Assembly (NCBI GenBank): GCA_018053665.1
Contig: JAGPKZ010000013.1
Span: 1-36,657, forward strand
Direction: 5' to 3'
Origin: Prevotella sp.
Lineage (GTDB): Bacteria; Bacteroidota; Bacteroidia; Bacteroidales; Bacteroidaceae
DNA: 36,657 nucleotides
Below the pieces are notes generated by a model. That model did not search any database. It saw only the letters and a list, made by a program, of their open reading frames with translations, and was not told the DNA's origin. A program made the position numbers and the translations under genes. Below are positions 25,935-34,677 of the stretch, one piece after another; within the stretch, counting starts at the first letter, position 1; each line of letters begins with the position of its first letter.

Positions 25935-27911
25935 CTATTTCTCAACAGAATACTTTTTCATCAAGGCATAGGCATCATAAATACCCAATTCACCAGCTTT
26001 ACCAAAGTCTTTCAATCCTCCATGCGTGTCACCAACGAATATTTTGGCAATGCCACGATTATAATATGCTTCAGCCAATTTCGAATTGCGTTCAATAGCC
26101 ATATCGTAATTAGTTATTGCGTTTTTATAATCCTTCATTGATGAATATACATTTGCCAAATCATAATACAAATATGCATTATCCTTGCCTATTCCAATGG
26201 CCTTTTTAAAGTCGTCGATAGACTTTGCCAACATAATATTAACTCCAGAATTATTCTGAGAATCATAATTTCTCACCATAGACAAACATACGGCACGCTG
26301 CCAATAAGCAAGTTCCGATATACTGTCAATGCTTAAATAATCATTCAAGTCGTTTATCGCCTCGTCGTAATTATATATTGTTGAATACGCCACAGCCCTT
26401 TGTATCAAAAGTTGCGAGGCAGCTTGCACGTCATTGGTAATCTTTATCTTGTCGGTCAACTTCTGAATTGTGTTAAAATAGTCTTTCGTATCTGTTTCAG
26501 AAATGGCATCCGGACGACAAGTAATATATAACATGTGAACGGGATTGACTTTTGTATTAAAGGCTTCCACATCCTTGTCTATCAACTCGAAATTGTTTAT
26601 TCCATTACTATACCTTTGATATGATAAGATAAACATTGGCATAAATTTAGTTGCCACGTCCCTGTTTTGAACATAACCACGATATTCATTTTTATATTCA
26701 GGAGTCGAGACTTCAGAATCCTGTACAACCCATTGGTCATATTTTTCAACATCAATATCACTGAGTTTCCTTACTTGACGCAACTTTCCTCTACTCCATC
26801 TCTGCTGTAATCCAATATGCTTATTCATCTGGGCCTTAAACACTCTGAACTCATCCAGTTCTGCCTTTGCTGTCATACCAAGTCTGCGATAACATTTGGC
26901 ACGACTTAACAAGCCCGCCCAGAAGTTAGGAAACTTATTTATCACGCGTGTATAATCAGAAATTGCAGATCGGTAACTACCAGTTTTATCAAGCAATATA
27001 GCCCTATTATACAAAGCCAGCAAATTATTAGGCTCCAATCTCAACACAAAGCTGAAATCATTTATAGCACGATTGTCATCTCCTAAAGTCTGCCTTAACA
27101 AACCTCTGTTATAATGAGAAATAAAATTATTTGGATCCATGTCTATAGCCTTATCATAATCCTCCATTGCGTTACGAAGTCTATTTAGGTTTACACGAGA
27201 CATAGCCCTATAAGTGTAGTTGTTCACCACTTTTGGTGAATAATGAATAGCCTTTGAGAACGCTTCTTCAGCCATTCTCCAATTCTTTCGCTGAAGATTC
27301 AGTCTACCCAATATCGACCAAGAATTACCGTCATAAGGATTAACTCTCAATGTTCGTTCAAGCCATCTTGAAGCTAATGCCGTATCATTAGCATTGAGAT
27401 AAGTCTCAGTCATCAAACCGTAAGAGTTTGATAAGTCAGGCCATCTCTTTATAATATATTCAAGATCATTTCGAGTCTGCTTTACATCTTTGCTCTGGAA
27501 TCTAGCCCAAGCTCTGTTAAACCAATATTCTTTTTCATCTGGACTCAGACTTAGTGCCTTTGTATAATCATCAATGGCACCAGAATATCGTCTGAGATTC
27601 AACCTATTACCAGCTCGTTGGGCAAACAGTTCATGTACGTATGGATTTAGTCTTACTGCTTCATCTAAATCATCCTCTGCGCCGACATAATCTCCGAGGC
27701 TTTTCTTAGCTATACCTCTATAAAACCAAGGCTTATAGAGATACGGCTTATTTGAAATAACATTGTTACAATGTTGTATTGCCACTACATAATCGTTGTT
27801 CTCAAGAGCTAACTCTCCAGACTGGAGAAGCCTGTCTGTATTATACTGAGCAAAAGAAGTGATGCCAGCAAATACAAATATAACAACGAATATAAGCAGC
27901 CTCTTAAACAT
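25935..27911 (-). CDS. Exported TPR-repeat protein
   Basis: A 658-aa protein with signal peptide (MFKRLLIFVVIFVFAGITSFAQ) and tetratricopeptide repeats over most of its length. Clear repeats include WFYRGIAKKSLGDYVGAEDD, YWFNRAWARFQSKDVKQTRN, YRAMSRVNLNRLRNAMEDYD, HYNRGLLRQTLGDDNRAIND and, near the C-terminus, AYYNRGIAKIFVGDTHGGLKD. The middle (about 360-480) lacks obvious repeats. TPR superhelices are protein-protein scaffolds; the periplasmic partner is unknown. Start 7 bp after def, so it is the last gene of the SPOR-ruvX-def-TPR cluster. No enzymatic motif is visible. Confidence 0.85.
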   Translation of the reverse strand: MFKRLLIFVVIFVFAGITSFAQYNTDRLLQSGELALENNDYVVAIQHCNNVISNKPYLYKPWFYRGIAKKSLGDYVGAEDDLDEAVRLNPYVHELFAQRAGNRLNLRRYSGAIDDYTKALSLSPDEKEYWFNRAWARFQSKDVKQTRNDLEYIIKRWPDLSNSYGLMTETYLNANDTALASRWLERTLRVNPYDGNSWSILGRLNLQRKNWRMAEEAFSKAIHYSPKVVNNYTYRAMSRVNLNRLRNAMEDYDKAIDMDPNNFISHYNRGLLRQTLGDDNRAINDFSFVLRLEPNNLLALYNRAILLDKTGSYRSAISDYTRVINKFPNFWAGLLSRAKCYRRLGMTAKAELDEFRVFKAQMNKHIGLQQRWSRGKLRQVRKLSDIDVEKYDQWVVQDSEVSTPEYKNEYRGYVQNRDVATKFMPMFILSYQRYSNGINNFELIDKDVEAFNTKVNPVHMLYITCRPDAISETDTKDYFNTIQKLTDKIKITNDVQAASQLLIQRAVAYSTIYNYDEAINDLNDYLSIDSISELAYWQRAVCLSMVRNYDSQNNSGVNIMLAKSIDDFKKAIGIGKDNAYLYYDLANVYSSMKDYKNAITNYDMAIERNSKLAEAYYNRGIAKIFVGDTHGGLKDFGKAGELGIYDAYALMKKYSVEK

Positions 27912-27918
27912 AATGTTT

Positions 27919-28482
27919 CTATTTATGAGCTATTTTTGTTCTATAACTGCATCGAACCTTTCCTTTAAGAAGAGATTTTAACTTCCCAAATATCAATTGC
28001 TTGCGAAAAGGAGGCATTCTGTCAATGAACATTTTTCCTTCAAGGTGATCAAACTCATGCTGCATTACTCGAGCTAGATATCCGTCCACCCAATCATCAT
28101 GATCATTGAACTCATCATCTTTATACACTACATGGATACGAGTAGGGCGAGTTATATTCTCGTGAATACCTGGCAAAGACAAGCATCCCTCCTCCATAGT
28201 TTCCTTTGGAGAATTCTCATCATATTCCAAGATATGAGGATTAATATATGCTTTTCTGAAATCCTTGTATTCAGGAAAGTCATCACTCAACACGTTCAAA
28301 TCAATGACAACGACTCTGATGTCCTTGCCTATTTGTGGTGCGGCCAATCCAACACCGTCGCTCTCTGTAAGCGACTCAAACATATTACTTATAAGTTCTT
28401 TCAATTCCGGGTAATCCGGTGTAATATCCTGAGCAACCTTTCTCAATACAGGTTGACCATATATATAAATAGGTAAAATCAT
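27919..28482 (-). CDS. def: Peptide deformylase
   Basis: Removes the N-formyl group from nascent proteins; metal-dependent. All three family motifs are intact: GVGLAAPQ (43-50), EGCLS (98-102, metal ligand Cys100) and HEFDH (142-146, ligands His142 and His146 with catalytic Glu143). 187 aa is a normal length. It lies 20 bp after ruvX and 7 bp before the TPR gene, in a tight cluster. Confidence 0.97.
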   Translation of the reverse strand: MILPIYIYGQPVLRKVAQDITPDYPELKELISNMFESLTESDGVGLAAPQIGKDIRVVVIDLNVLSDDFPEYKDFRKAYINPHILEYDENSPKETMEEGCLSLPGIHENITRPTRIHVVYKDDEFNDHDDWVDGYLARVMQHEFDHLEGKMFIDRMPPFRKQLIFGKLKSLLKGKVRCSYRTKIAHK

Positions 28483-28502
28483 TCGCTTAGCGAAATTTTA
28501 AG

Positions 28503-28934
28503 TTATACATTTAATGAAGAGCGTCTAAATTGCATATAATCCTGCAAAATTATTGTTGCGGATATTTCATCCACCAGCCCTTTATTTTCTCTACGAGCTT
28601 TTTTCTTCACACCGCAGTCCAATATCACTTTATGTGCCAGGACTGATGTAAAGCGCTCATCATAATACTCTATTGGAATTTCAGGCATAGCCCTACGCCA
28701 TCTATTCACAAACTGCTCAACTCTAGCCAGATTCTCACTAGGCTGCCCGCTTGGTTGTGTTGGTTTTCCAATTACTACACACTCAACGGATTCCTTTGAA
28801 ATATAGTCTTTTAGAAAATCAAACAGTTGAGAAGTCGAAACAGTGACTAGTCCATTAGCAATAATCTGCAATGGATCAGTCACTGCCAGTCCAGTACGCT
28901 TCTTACCGTAATCTATAGAAAGAATACGTGCCAT
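28503..28934 (-). CDS. ruvX: YqgF/RuvX RNase-H-fold nuclease
   Basis: Putative Holliday-junction resolvase, shown in E. coli (YqgF) to act in 16S rRNA 5'-end maturation. The RNase-H-like start ILSIDYGKKRTGLAVTDPL carries the first catalytic Asp; CVVIGKPTQPSG and YDERFTSVLA follow; the late acidic residue is in KGLVDEISATIILQDY. 143 aa is normal. It lies between the SPOR lipoprotein gene (35 bp upstream) and def (20 bp downstream); pairing with def fits a translation/ribosome role. Confidence 0.95.
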   Translation of the reverse strand: MARILSIDYGKKRTGLAVTDPLQIIANGLVTVSTSQLFDFLKDYISKESVECVVIGKPTQPSGQPSENLARVEQFVNRWRRAMPEIPIEYYDERFTSVLAHKVILDCGVKKKARRENKGLVDEISATIILQDYMQFRRSSLNV

Positions 28935-28969
28935 AAATATTTATTCAAGCTCAAATAAAGAGCTAGCAA

Positions 28970-29452
28970 TTATTTGTTAAAAAGCAACCAAGCATCGGCA
29001 TACATTGCACGAAGAGTATTACGGCCCTTCACAGCATCAACCTTTCCGTCAAAAGAAGCTGCAACTACGCGATACATATTTCTTTCGCTATTATAAACGA
29101 TAGAAGGATCATAACCAGCACCCTTTAGGGTACCCTGTAAACCTTCTGCATTTGCTTTCAAAGAGAAAGAACCAACAACAACACCAAAATTCTTCAATGC
29201 AGGACCACTTACAACAGTAACACTCTCTTGGCGAACAACTGCATTATCGGCATTATCAACAACAGTTGTCTGAGTAGCTGGCTTCTGCTCCAATGGAGTA
29301 ACGACTGGCGCAGTTGTCTGTGGCTGCTCCTGAGCCTGTTCCTGAGCCTTTGCTTTTTCATAAGCTTTTTTATAAGCGCTTTCACTTGATTTACAACTTG
29401 TAAACGCAAATGCGATACACAATCCTGCGCATAAAATCAAACTTTTTTTCAT
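28970..29452 (-). CDS. SPOR-domain lipoprotein
   Basis: A 160-aa outer-envelope lipoprotein. The lipobox is FTSC with Cys20 after a hydrophobic signal. A charged and Gln-rich linker follows (AYKKAYEKAKAQEQAQEQ), then a C-terminal SPOR domain (~90-155: FGVVVGSFSLKANAEGLQG ... MYRVVAASF), which in other proteins binds glycan strands lacking stem peptides at division sites. Probably the first gene of the cluster through the TPR gene. A -7-like TAATTTCG (29510-29503) lies upstream, but no -33 box is at the right distance. Confidence 0.88.
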   Translation of the reverse strand: MKKSLILCAGLCIAFAFTSCKSSESAYKKAYEKAKAQEQAQEQPQTTAPVVTPLEQKPATQTTVVDNADNAVVRQESVTVVSGPALKNFGVVVGSFSLKANAEGLQGTLKGAGYDPSIVYNSERNMYRVVAASFDGKVDAVKGRNTLRAMYADAWLLFNK

Positions 29453-29626
29453 AATCTTTTTATTTATTGAAATTAGACCTTAGTATACATTTATATATCG
29501 TGCGAAATTACAAAATATATCACAAAAACGCTTCAACAAGCCGCATAAAGTTTGTTAAATCAGATAAATACGCATGTTTTAACAAAAAATGATGTAAAAT
29601 TAATAGGTTATAAACAAAAGATTTAC

Positions 29627-29634
29627 TATATTTG
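29627..29634 (+). promoter_or_regulatory. -7 element for the three small plus-strand genes
   Basis: TATATTTG fits TAnnTTTG exactly, about 70 bp before the ATG at 29703. The -33 region lacks TTTG at the usual distance, so the promoter may be weak or activator-dependent. Confidence 0.45.
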
Positions 29635-29702
29635 CCAAAGAGATAAACATAATAAAAAGACATTTATCACATTCATTGTTTAACAATAAAAATTACAAGA
29701 TT

Positions 29703-29924
29703 ATGAAAACATTAGGTTATATCGGAGCATTCTTAGGTGGTGCTATCGCCGGTGCTGCTCTCGGTCTTTTGGTTGCTCCTGAAAAAGGAACAGAAACTCG
29801 TTGTAAAATCACTGACGCAGTTGATGATTTTTGTAAAAAACATAACATTAAACTTACCCGCAAAGAAGTTGACGACCTTGTTGATGACATCAAGGATGCT
29901 ACTCCAGAAAGCGAAGCAGAATAA
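29703..29924 (+). CDS. YtxH-like small membrane protein
   Basis: A 73-aa protein beginning MKTLGYIGAFLGGAIAGAALG, a glycine/alanine-rich membrane segment, then LLVAPEKGTETRCKITDAVD and an acidic-basic helical tail ending in acidic residues. The hydrophobic GxxxGxxxAG start followed by APxxG is the YtxH pattern. I choose ATG 29703 rather than the in-frame TTG at 29676, because the ATG gives the standard short N-terminus. The function of YtxH proteins is largely unknown (general-stress linkage in Bacillus). First gene of a three-gene plus-strand set, 6 bp before the next gene. Confidence 0.82.
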   Translation: MKTLGYIGAFLGGAIAGAALGLLVAPEKGTETRCKITDAVDDFCKKHNIKLTRKEVDDLVDDIKDATPESEAE

Positions 29925-29930
29925 ATATTT

Positions 29931-30281
29931 ATGTTTTCAAACGACAGAAATATAGAAACTATTGGACAACTAGTAGGAATTATCAAACACTACATCGGGC
30001 TTCAAAAAGAACACATGAAACTCGATGTAGTTGATAAAATTGTCCGGTTATTAACAGCCTTGACGATATCAGCAATAATTGTGGTATTGTTGATGCTAGC
30101 CTTAATTTACCTTAGTTTTGCGTGTGCTTATGCACTAGCTGCAATAGTCGGAAATGTAATGGCTTTCACTATTATCGGTGGTGGATATGTTCTAGCAGTT
30201 ATTTTATGTGTTAGTTTCCGTCACAAATGGATTGAGAAACCGCTTGTTAAATTTTTGGCAAACTTATTTCTAAGTAAATAA
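29931..30281 (+). CDS. Holin-superfamily-like integral membrane protein
   Basis: A 116-aa protein: a ~45-residue amphipathic N-terminus (HYIGLQKEHMKLDVVDKIVR), then two long hydrophobic helices (about 43-73 and 78-102), a short turn and a basic C-terminus. This fits the Phage_holin_3_6/YqjE-like family. Despite the name, it is a chromosomal gene of Bacteroidetes with no phage genes nearby. It overlaps the next gene by one base (TAATG), showing translational coupling. Confidence 0.75.
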   Translation: MFSNDRNIETIGQLVGIIKHYIGLQKEHMKLDVVDKIVRLLTALTISAIIVVLLMLALIYLSFACAYALAAIVGNVMAFTIIGGGYVLAVILCVSFRHKWIEKPLVKFLANLFLSK

Positions 30282-30526
30282 TGGAGAATTTTTTTGAATA
30301 TAAATCACTTGATGATATCAGAAGGCGTAAAGAAACATTGCGCAATGAAATTCTGGAAGACGACAAGAAGATTAAAAATCTATGGGAAGAAATGTCACGC
30401 CCATCTGATTTGTTTAGCAAAAGTTCATCTCCTTCAAAACGTATTGTCGGATTGATGAATACTGGTGCTGCACTTTTCGACGGAGCAATACTCGGTTGGA
30501 AATTATACCGCAAATTCAGAAAATAA
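30281..30526 (+). CDS. Small coiled-coil protein of unknown function
   Basis: 81 aa, not recognised. The N-terminal half is a charged helix likely to be a coiled coil (DDIRRRKETLRNEILEDDKK). The C-terminal half has a weak hydrophobic stretch (GLMNTGAALFDGAILGWKLY) and a basic end. Its start shares one base with the stop of the holin-like gene, so it is almost surely real and works with that gene. It converges on the PhnP-like gene with a 22-bp gap. Confidence 0.7.
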   Translation: MENFFEYKSLDDIRRRKETLRNEILEDDKKIKNLWEEMSRPSDLFSKSSSPSKRIVGLMNTGAALFDGAILGWKLYRKFRK

Positions 30527-30548
30527 CAACTGGTTTGACGATAGAATT

Positions 30549-31322
30549 CTAGATTGTCAGTATCTCTCCGTCAAACCCAAAACTTACACCTTCGGGCAAG
30601 CGGTTATTTGCAACTTTGTCAAGTCCTATTAAATGAGTAAGATGTGTGAGATAAGTACTTTTTGCACCTATCTTTTCTGAAAAGGCAACAGCATCAGCTA
30701 CCAATTGGTGACTATGATGCGGTTTTTCCCATCTCAATGCGTTAACGACTAATAAATCTACCCCTTTCAGATATTCCAATTCATCATCATCAATGCTTTT
30801 CATATCTGTGATATAAGCAAATTTTCCTATTCTAAATCCCAAAATAGGCATTGTGTCATGCATTATCCGTATTGGCATTATATCTAAATCGCCTATTCTA
30901 AATGTTTCATGCACACGAATGCTATTAAGATTCAACTTTGGAACACCTGGGTAAAGTCCTTTCTGGTTATCATCTGGAAAACAATACGGCATATTATGGT
31001 GCAATCCTTTAGCAACGTTTTCCTCGCTATATATCACAATATCACCAAATCGGCAATAAGGACGCAAATCGTCAAGCCCAGCCACGTGATCGTAGTGAAT
31101 ATGAGTAATCAAAACTCCATCTATCTTACGAAAAGGTTGTTTGAGCATCTGTTCACGAAAATCAGGACCACAGTCTATCAATATTCTTGTAGATTCTGTT
31201 TCAACCAATGCTGATGTTCGCAAACGCTTGTCATGACTATCAGTACTTTTGCATACTTCGCAAGTACATCCGAGCACAGGTACACCTTGTGATGTTCCAG
31301 TACCAAGTAACGTTACTTTCAT
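30549..31322 (-). CDS. MBL-fold metal-dependent hydrolase, PhnP-like
   Basis: A 257-aa metallo-beta-lactamase-fold phosphodiesterase. The metal motif HIHYDH includes His74, His76, Asp78 and His79. Near the N-terminus, GCTCEVC (Cys19, Cys21, Cys24) matches the extra zinc site of PhnP, the cyclic ribosyl-phosphate phosphodiesterase. No phn genes are nearby, so the in vivo substrate may be another cyclic nucleotide-like ester. Start overlaps the murB stop by 4 bp (ATGA); third gene of DUF4348-murB-MBL. Confidence 0.88.
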   Translation of the reverse strand: MKVTLLGTGTSQGVPVLGCTCEVCKSTDSHDKRLRTSALVETESTRILIDCGPDFREQMLKQPFRKIDGVLITHIHYDHVAGLDDLRPYCRFGDIVIYSEENVAKGLHHNMPYCFPDDNQKGLYPGVPKLNLNSIRVHETFRIGDLDIMPIRIMHDTMPILGFRIGKFAYITDMKSIDDDELEYLKGVDLLVVNALRWEKPHHSHQLVADAVAFSEKIGAKSTYLTHLTHLIGLDKVANNRLPEGVSFGFDGEILTI

Positions 31323-32335
31323 CTTATATTAACCTCCGGATTAATTTCTATGCCAAACTTGTCAAGCACATCATGCCTGATAGTCTCGCAAAGTTTTATA
31401 ATATCCTGTCCTGTAGCTCCACCGCAATTTATAAGTACCAGAGCCTGTTTTTCATGTACTCCAGCATTGCCAAGTCGCTTACCTTTCCATCCACACTGCT
31501 CAATCATCCAACCAGCTGGAATCTTATACGAAGTCTTTGAAACTTCATAATAGGGCATGTTAGGATATTTTTCATGAAGTTCTTTAAACTTATCAAATCC
31601 AACAATAGGATTCATGAAGAAACTTCCAGCATTCCCAGTAACCTTTGGATCAGGCAACTTTGCATTACGAATTTCAATAATAATATCTCTTAGCTCTTTA
31701 GCTGTAGGTTCTGATATATTTTTTTCTGCCAGTTTGGCTCTTATATTACCGTAATCAAGTTTCGGCTTAAATGTATTATCTAATTTATAAGTGACATAAG
31801 TGATAAGATACTTATCCTTCCACTCATTCTTGAATTTACTCTGTCTGTATTTATATTCACAATCAGCATTGTCAAATTCAACAATATTGCCGGTAGATAT
31901 TTCAACAGCCTCTACTTTAGCAATGATATCCTTAGCCTCAGCACCATAGGCGCCGATATTCTGAATTGCACTGGCTCCTACCTCACCCGGTATAAGCGAC
32001 AAATTCTCAGTTCCGTAGTATCCATGCTCAACACAATAAGCCACAACATCATCAAAGACCTCCCCTGAACCGCAACGCAAAAGATTTTCACCATTTACGC
32101 TACTAGCCACAATGCCACGAATATCAGAGTGAACAACGTTTCCTTTATAGTTAGATTTTAGCAAAAGATTGCTTCCACACCCAATTATAAGGAAAGGGAA
32201 ATTATCATTTGATATAACTTCAGATACTTTTTGGGCTTCATCAACAGAAGAATATTCTAGAAATCTATTGCATTTGGCATCAATACCAAACGTATTGTGA
32301 TTCAGCAAACTGTAGTCTTTATAATCTTTCATCAT
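31319..32335 (-). CDS. murB: UDP-N-acetylenolpyruvoylglucosamine reductase
   Basis: FAD enzyme making UDP-MurNAc in peptidoglycan synthesis, cytoplasmic. Motifs: LLNHNTFGIDAKC at the start, FLIIGCGSNLLL for FAD pyrophosphate binding, SLIPGEVGASAIQNIGAYG, the catalytic-Ser region NAGSFFMNP, and the C-terminal EINPEVNIR. I place the start at ATG 32335 (or the adjacent 32332). The longer ORF from 32377 would add 14 residues overlapping the upstream gene and not typical of MurB. The upstream stop is 4 bp before this start, so coupling is likely. Its end overlaps the MBL gene by 4 bp. Confidence 0.95.
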   Translation of the reverse strand: MMKDYKDYSLLNHNTFGIDAKCNRFLEYSSVDEAQKVSEVISNDNFPFLIIGCGSNLLLKSNYKGNVVHSDIRGIVASSVNGENLLRCGSGEVFDDVVAYCVEHGYYGTENLSLIPGEVGASAIQNIGAYGAEAKDIIAKVEAVEISTGNIVEFDNADCEYKYRQSKFKNEWKDKYLITYVTYKLDNTFKPKLDYGNIRAKLAEKNISEPTAKELRDIIIEIRNAKLPDPKVTGNAGSFFMNPIVGFDKFKELHEKYPNMPYYEVSKTSYKIPAGWMIEQCGWKGKRLGNAGVHEKQALVLINCGGATGQDIIKLCETIRHDVLDKFGIEINPEVNIR

Positions 32336-32339
32336 CTTT

Positions 32340-33197
32340 TTACATAGAAAGTTTTGTAAGTTTCCACTTTTCGCCACGTTTCTTGAATGTTAATTCCGTC
32401 TCAAGACCGTTTGCTATTCCTCTTACAACAAAAATTTTCTGATTGCTTTCTGTATATTTCTGTCCGTAGATTATATTATAGATAAGTCCTCTCGGCAACT
32501 GTGGAGCAAAAGATGGCCACTGTTCAGGTGCTAAAGTACCAGTCATTGTACCGAAATCATCATCCGGGTCTGGTCCTGTAAACATAAGAGGGTCATTAAC
32601 ACTATGCACCTGATAGGCTGAATCTGCGACAAACTTCTGATAGAACTTCAAGAAAGATGCATTCATATTCTGATACAACGGCTTGTAGTTTATAGATGTC
32701 ATCATCCATTGACCGTTAATTCTATTAAACAAATACTGCTTAACAATCTCTTTCTTAAAATACACCTTCTCTACGATAACATGGTCTATAGAAGTATCTT
32801 TCACAACCTGCATCTGCTTTATGTTATCAAAGATTAATGTATAAAAATCCTGACGCATAAAGAAGTTATCTATCTTCCATTGTCCTTTCTGTATGTATTT
32901 TTTCACTTTGCCGTCTCTATACACAGGGAGCGGATAGTGAATACGCTTACGTTGCAACTTACGGTTGGCAGCAAAATTAAAGAAGAAGTCATCAAAAAGT
33001 TCATCTGCAGCCTTTGGCATAGGGGTATCAGAAATGATATTATTCAAAGTGTCGGCAGACGTACTGTCCGCAGCCTTTGTGTTTACAGCCGCACTGTCAG
33101 CGGATGTAGACTTTTTATCGGTGCAACCTGTCGTAGAAAAGACAGCAACTCCAATTATCATTACTATAATAAAAGATAATGTTAATTTTCTCATCAT
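32340..33197 (-). CDS. DUF4348-type lipoprotein
   Basis: A 285-aa lipoprotein: hydrophobic signal then lipobox STTGC (Cys25), then a Ser/Ala/Thr/Asp-rich linker (25-58) and a globular domain (RKRIHYPLPVYRDGKVKKYI ... FFMRQDFYTLIF ... ELTFKKRGEKWKLTKLSM). This resembles the Bacteroidales DUF4348 family; function unknown. First gene of a three-gene operon with murB, which hints at an envelope-related role. A consensus-like promoter lies 42 bp upstream. Confidence 0.82.
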   Translation of the reverse strand: MMRKLTLSFIIVMIIGVAVFSTTGCTDKKSTSADSAAVNTKAADSTSADTLNNIISDTPMPKAADELFDDFFFNFAANRKLQRKRIHYPLPVYRDGKVKKYIQKGQWKIDNFFMRQDFYTLIFDNIKQMQVVKDTSIDHVIVEKVYFKKEIVKQYLFNRINGQWMMTSINYKPLYQNMNASFLKFYQKFVADSAYQVHSVNDPLMFTGPDPDDDFGTMTGTLAPEQWPSFAPQLPRGLIYNIIYGQKYTESNQKIFVVRGIANGLETELTFKKRGEKWKLTKLSM

Positions 33198-33238
33198 TAT
33201 TTCCTTTTTGCCTAACTAAATACTCTCAAATTTTCATG

Positions 33239-33269
33239 CAAAAATACAACTTTATTTCGATTGACGCAA
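33239..33269 (-). promoter_or_regulatory. Promoter of the DUF4348-murB-MBL operon
   Basis: Minus strand TTGC (33269-33266), 19 bp, TATTTTTG (33246-33239). The -7 is exact; the -33 has the same TTGC variant as the promoter at 394-424. Confidence 0.62.
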
Positions 33270-33318
33270 TAAAGTGAGAGAAAAATATAGATGCACCATA
33301 AATTTATTATTTCTCTAT

Positions 33319-33349
33319 TTTCTATTTCCAATTAAATTACGTAACTTTG
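33319..33349 (+). promoter_or_regulatory. Promoter of pheS
   Basis: Plus strand TTTC (33319-33322), 19 bp, TAACTTTG (33342-33349), one mismatch in the -33 box. It leaves a ~80-nt leader before the ATG, containing a 17-codon ORF without Phe codons. Confidence 0.62.
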
Positions 33350-33434
33350 CAAACTAGTTAACAAGTATGCTATACCAAATTATTGTTATGGCATATTTGA
33401 TTAAGCATTCAAAAGAATAAAAACGTTTTTAAAT

Positions 33435-34475
33435 ATGCTATTAGAGAAAATCGAATCACTTCTTAATGAAGTCAGTAGCCTTTCTGCAAAGAATGCGGAT
33501 GAAGTTGAACAGCTTCGTCTTAAATATTTAAGTAAAAAAGGAGAAATCAACGCACTTATGGCTGATTTCCGCGACATCGCCGCTGACCAAAAGAAAAGTA
33601 TTGGTGTCAAGATTAACGAACTCAAGCAGACTGCAACAGAAAAAATCAACAGCCTACGTGAACAGCTTACTGAAGCTGAAAGCAGCAACGACGATATTGA
33701 TTTGACACGCACAGCCTATCCAATTAAATTAGGAACACGTCATCCGTTGTCTATCGTAAAAAATGAGATAATAGATATTTTCCAACGTATGGGATTTGTT
33801 CTTGCTGATGGTCCTGAGATTGACGATGATAAGCATGTTTTCACCATGCTTAATTTCGCTGCCGATCATCCAGCTAGAGATATGCAGGACACTTTCTTCA
33901 TCGAGCAAAGCAATCCTAATGATGTAACGAAGAATATTCTTTTACGTTCACACACATCTGGTGACCAGAGTCACTTTATGGAGAAACATCAGCCTCCTTT
34001 CCGCATTCTATGTCCTGGACGTGTATACCGTAATGAGGCAATAAGTGCAAGAGCACATTGTTTCTTCCATCAGGTTGAGGGTCTTTATGTTGACAAGAAT
34101 GTGAACTTCACCGATTTAAAGCAGGTATTACTGACTTTCGCTCGTGAGATGTTTGGTCCTGAGACAAAGATTCGTCTTCGCCCAAGTTACTTCCCATTTA
34201 CAGAGCCTAGTGCAGAAATGGATATTTCTTGTCACATCTGTGGTGGTAAAGGTTGCGGTTTCTGCAAGCATACTGGTTGGGTTGAGATCCTAGGTTGCGG
34301 AATGGTAGATCCAAACGTTCTTGAAGCATGTGGCATAGACAGTAAGGTTTATTCAGGTTATGCATTCGGAATGGGTGTTGAGCGAATAACCAATTTGAAA
34401 TACAGAGTTAGCGACTTACGTATGTTCTCAGAGAACGATACTCGTTTCCTTAAAGAATTTGAGTCTGCAAACTAA
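33435..34475 (+). CDS. pheS: Phenylalanyl-tRNA synthetase alpha subunit
   Basis: Catalytic subunit of the alpha2-beta2 enzyme that charges tRNA-Phe. The N-terminal coiled coil (residues 1-90) is followed by class II motifs: HPLSIVKNEIIDIFQRMGF (motif 1 region), GRVYRNEAISARAHCFFHQV (motif 2) and GYAFGMGVERI (motif 3). The pocket segment FPFTEPSAEMDISC is intact. 346 aa is normal. It stands alone: pheT does not follow, and a strong terminator comes 12 bp after the stop, so the beta subunit gene must be elsewhere, as is common in Bacteroidetes. Confidence 0.97.
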   Translation: MLLEKIESLLNEVSSLSAKNADEVEQLRLKYLSKKGEINALMADFRDIAADQKKSIGVKINELKQTATEKINSLREQLTEAESSNDDIDLTRTAYPIKLGTRHPLSIVKNEIIDIFQRMGFVLADGPEIDDDKHVFTMLNFAADHPARDMQDTFFIEQSNPNDVTKNILLRSHTSGDQSHFMEKHQPPFRILCPGRVYRNEAISARAHCFFHQVEGLYVDKNVNFTDLKQVLLTFAREMFGPETKIRLRPSYFPFTEPSAEMDISCHICGGKGCGFCKHTGWVEILGCGMVDPNVLEACGIDSKVYSGYAFGMGVERITNLKYRVSDLRMFSENDTRFLKEFESAN

Positions 34476-34487
34476 TAAGATATAAAT

Positions 34488-34520
34488 AAAGGTTGAAAGT
34501 TTTTCTTTCAACCTTTTTTT
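34488..34520 (+). terminator. Terminator of pheS
   Basis: A perfect 12-bp stem AAAGGTTGAAAG (34488-34499) / CTTTCAACCTTT (34505-34516) with a TTTTT loop, followed by further T to 34520. Confidence 0.9.
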
Positions 34521-34677
34521 ATGGTTCATCCGACAAATCTGTTGATGGAATCATACATTGATAATATTTTGATATGTAAGTTCTTTGAAAAACAAGTGAG
34601 GAATTGATAAAATGCAAAAATAGCTGATTTTATACTTTTCAAGCATGCTCCTGCTTAAAAATATATCTAAATAAGTA

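Noticed and set aside
29676..29702. TTG start extending the YtxH-like protein by 9 residues
   Set aside because: The ATG at 29703 gives the normal YtxH N-terminus; the extension is AT-rich leader sequence.
29931..30281. Holin-like gene as a sign of prophage
   Set aside because: No lysin, capsid, terminase or integrase nearby; it is coupled to YtxH-like and small chromosomal genes.
30532..30577. GGTTTGACG / CGTCAAACC inverted repeat between converging genes as a bidirectional terminator
   Set aside because: The right arm is inside the PhnP-like coding sequence, the loop is 28 nt and neither strand has a T-run.
32336..32377. Longer murB start at 32377
   Set aside because: It would overlap the DUF4348 gene by 38 bp and add a non-conserved N-terminus; paired ATGs at 32335/32332 just after the upstream stop fit better.
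33367..33420. 17-codon ORF in the pheS leader, considered as an attenuation leader peptide
   Set aside because: It contains no Phe codons and no terminator/antiterminator pair is visible before pheS.
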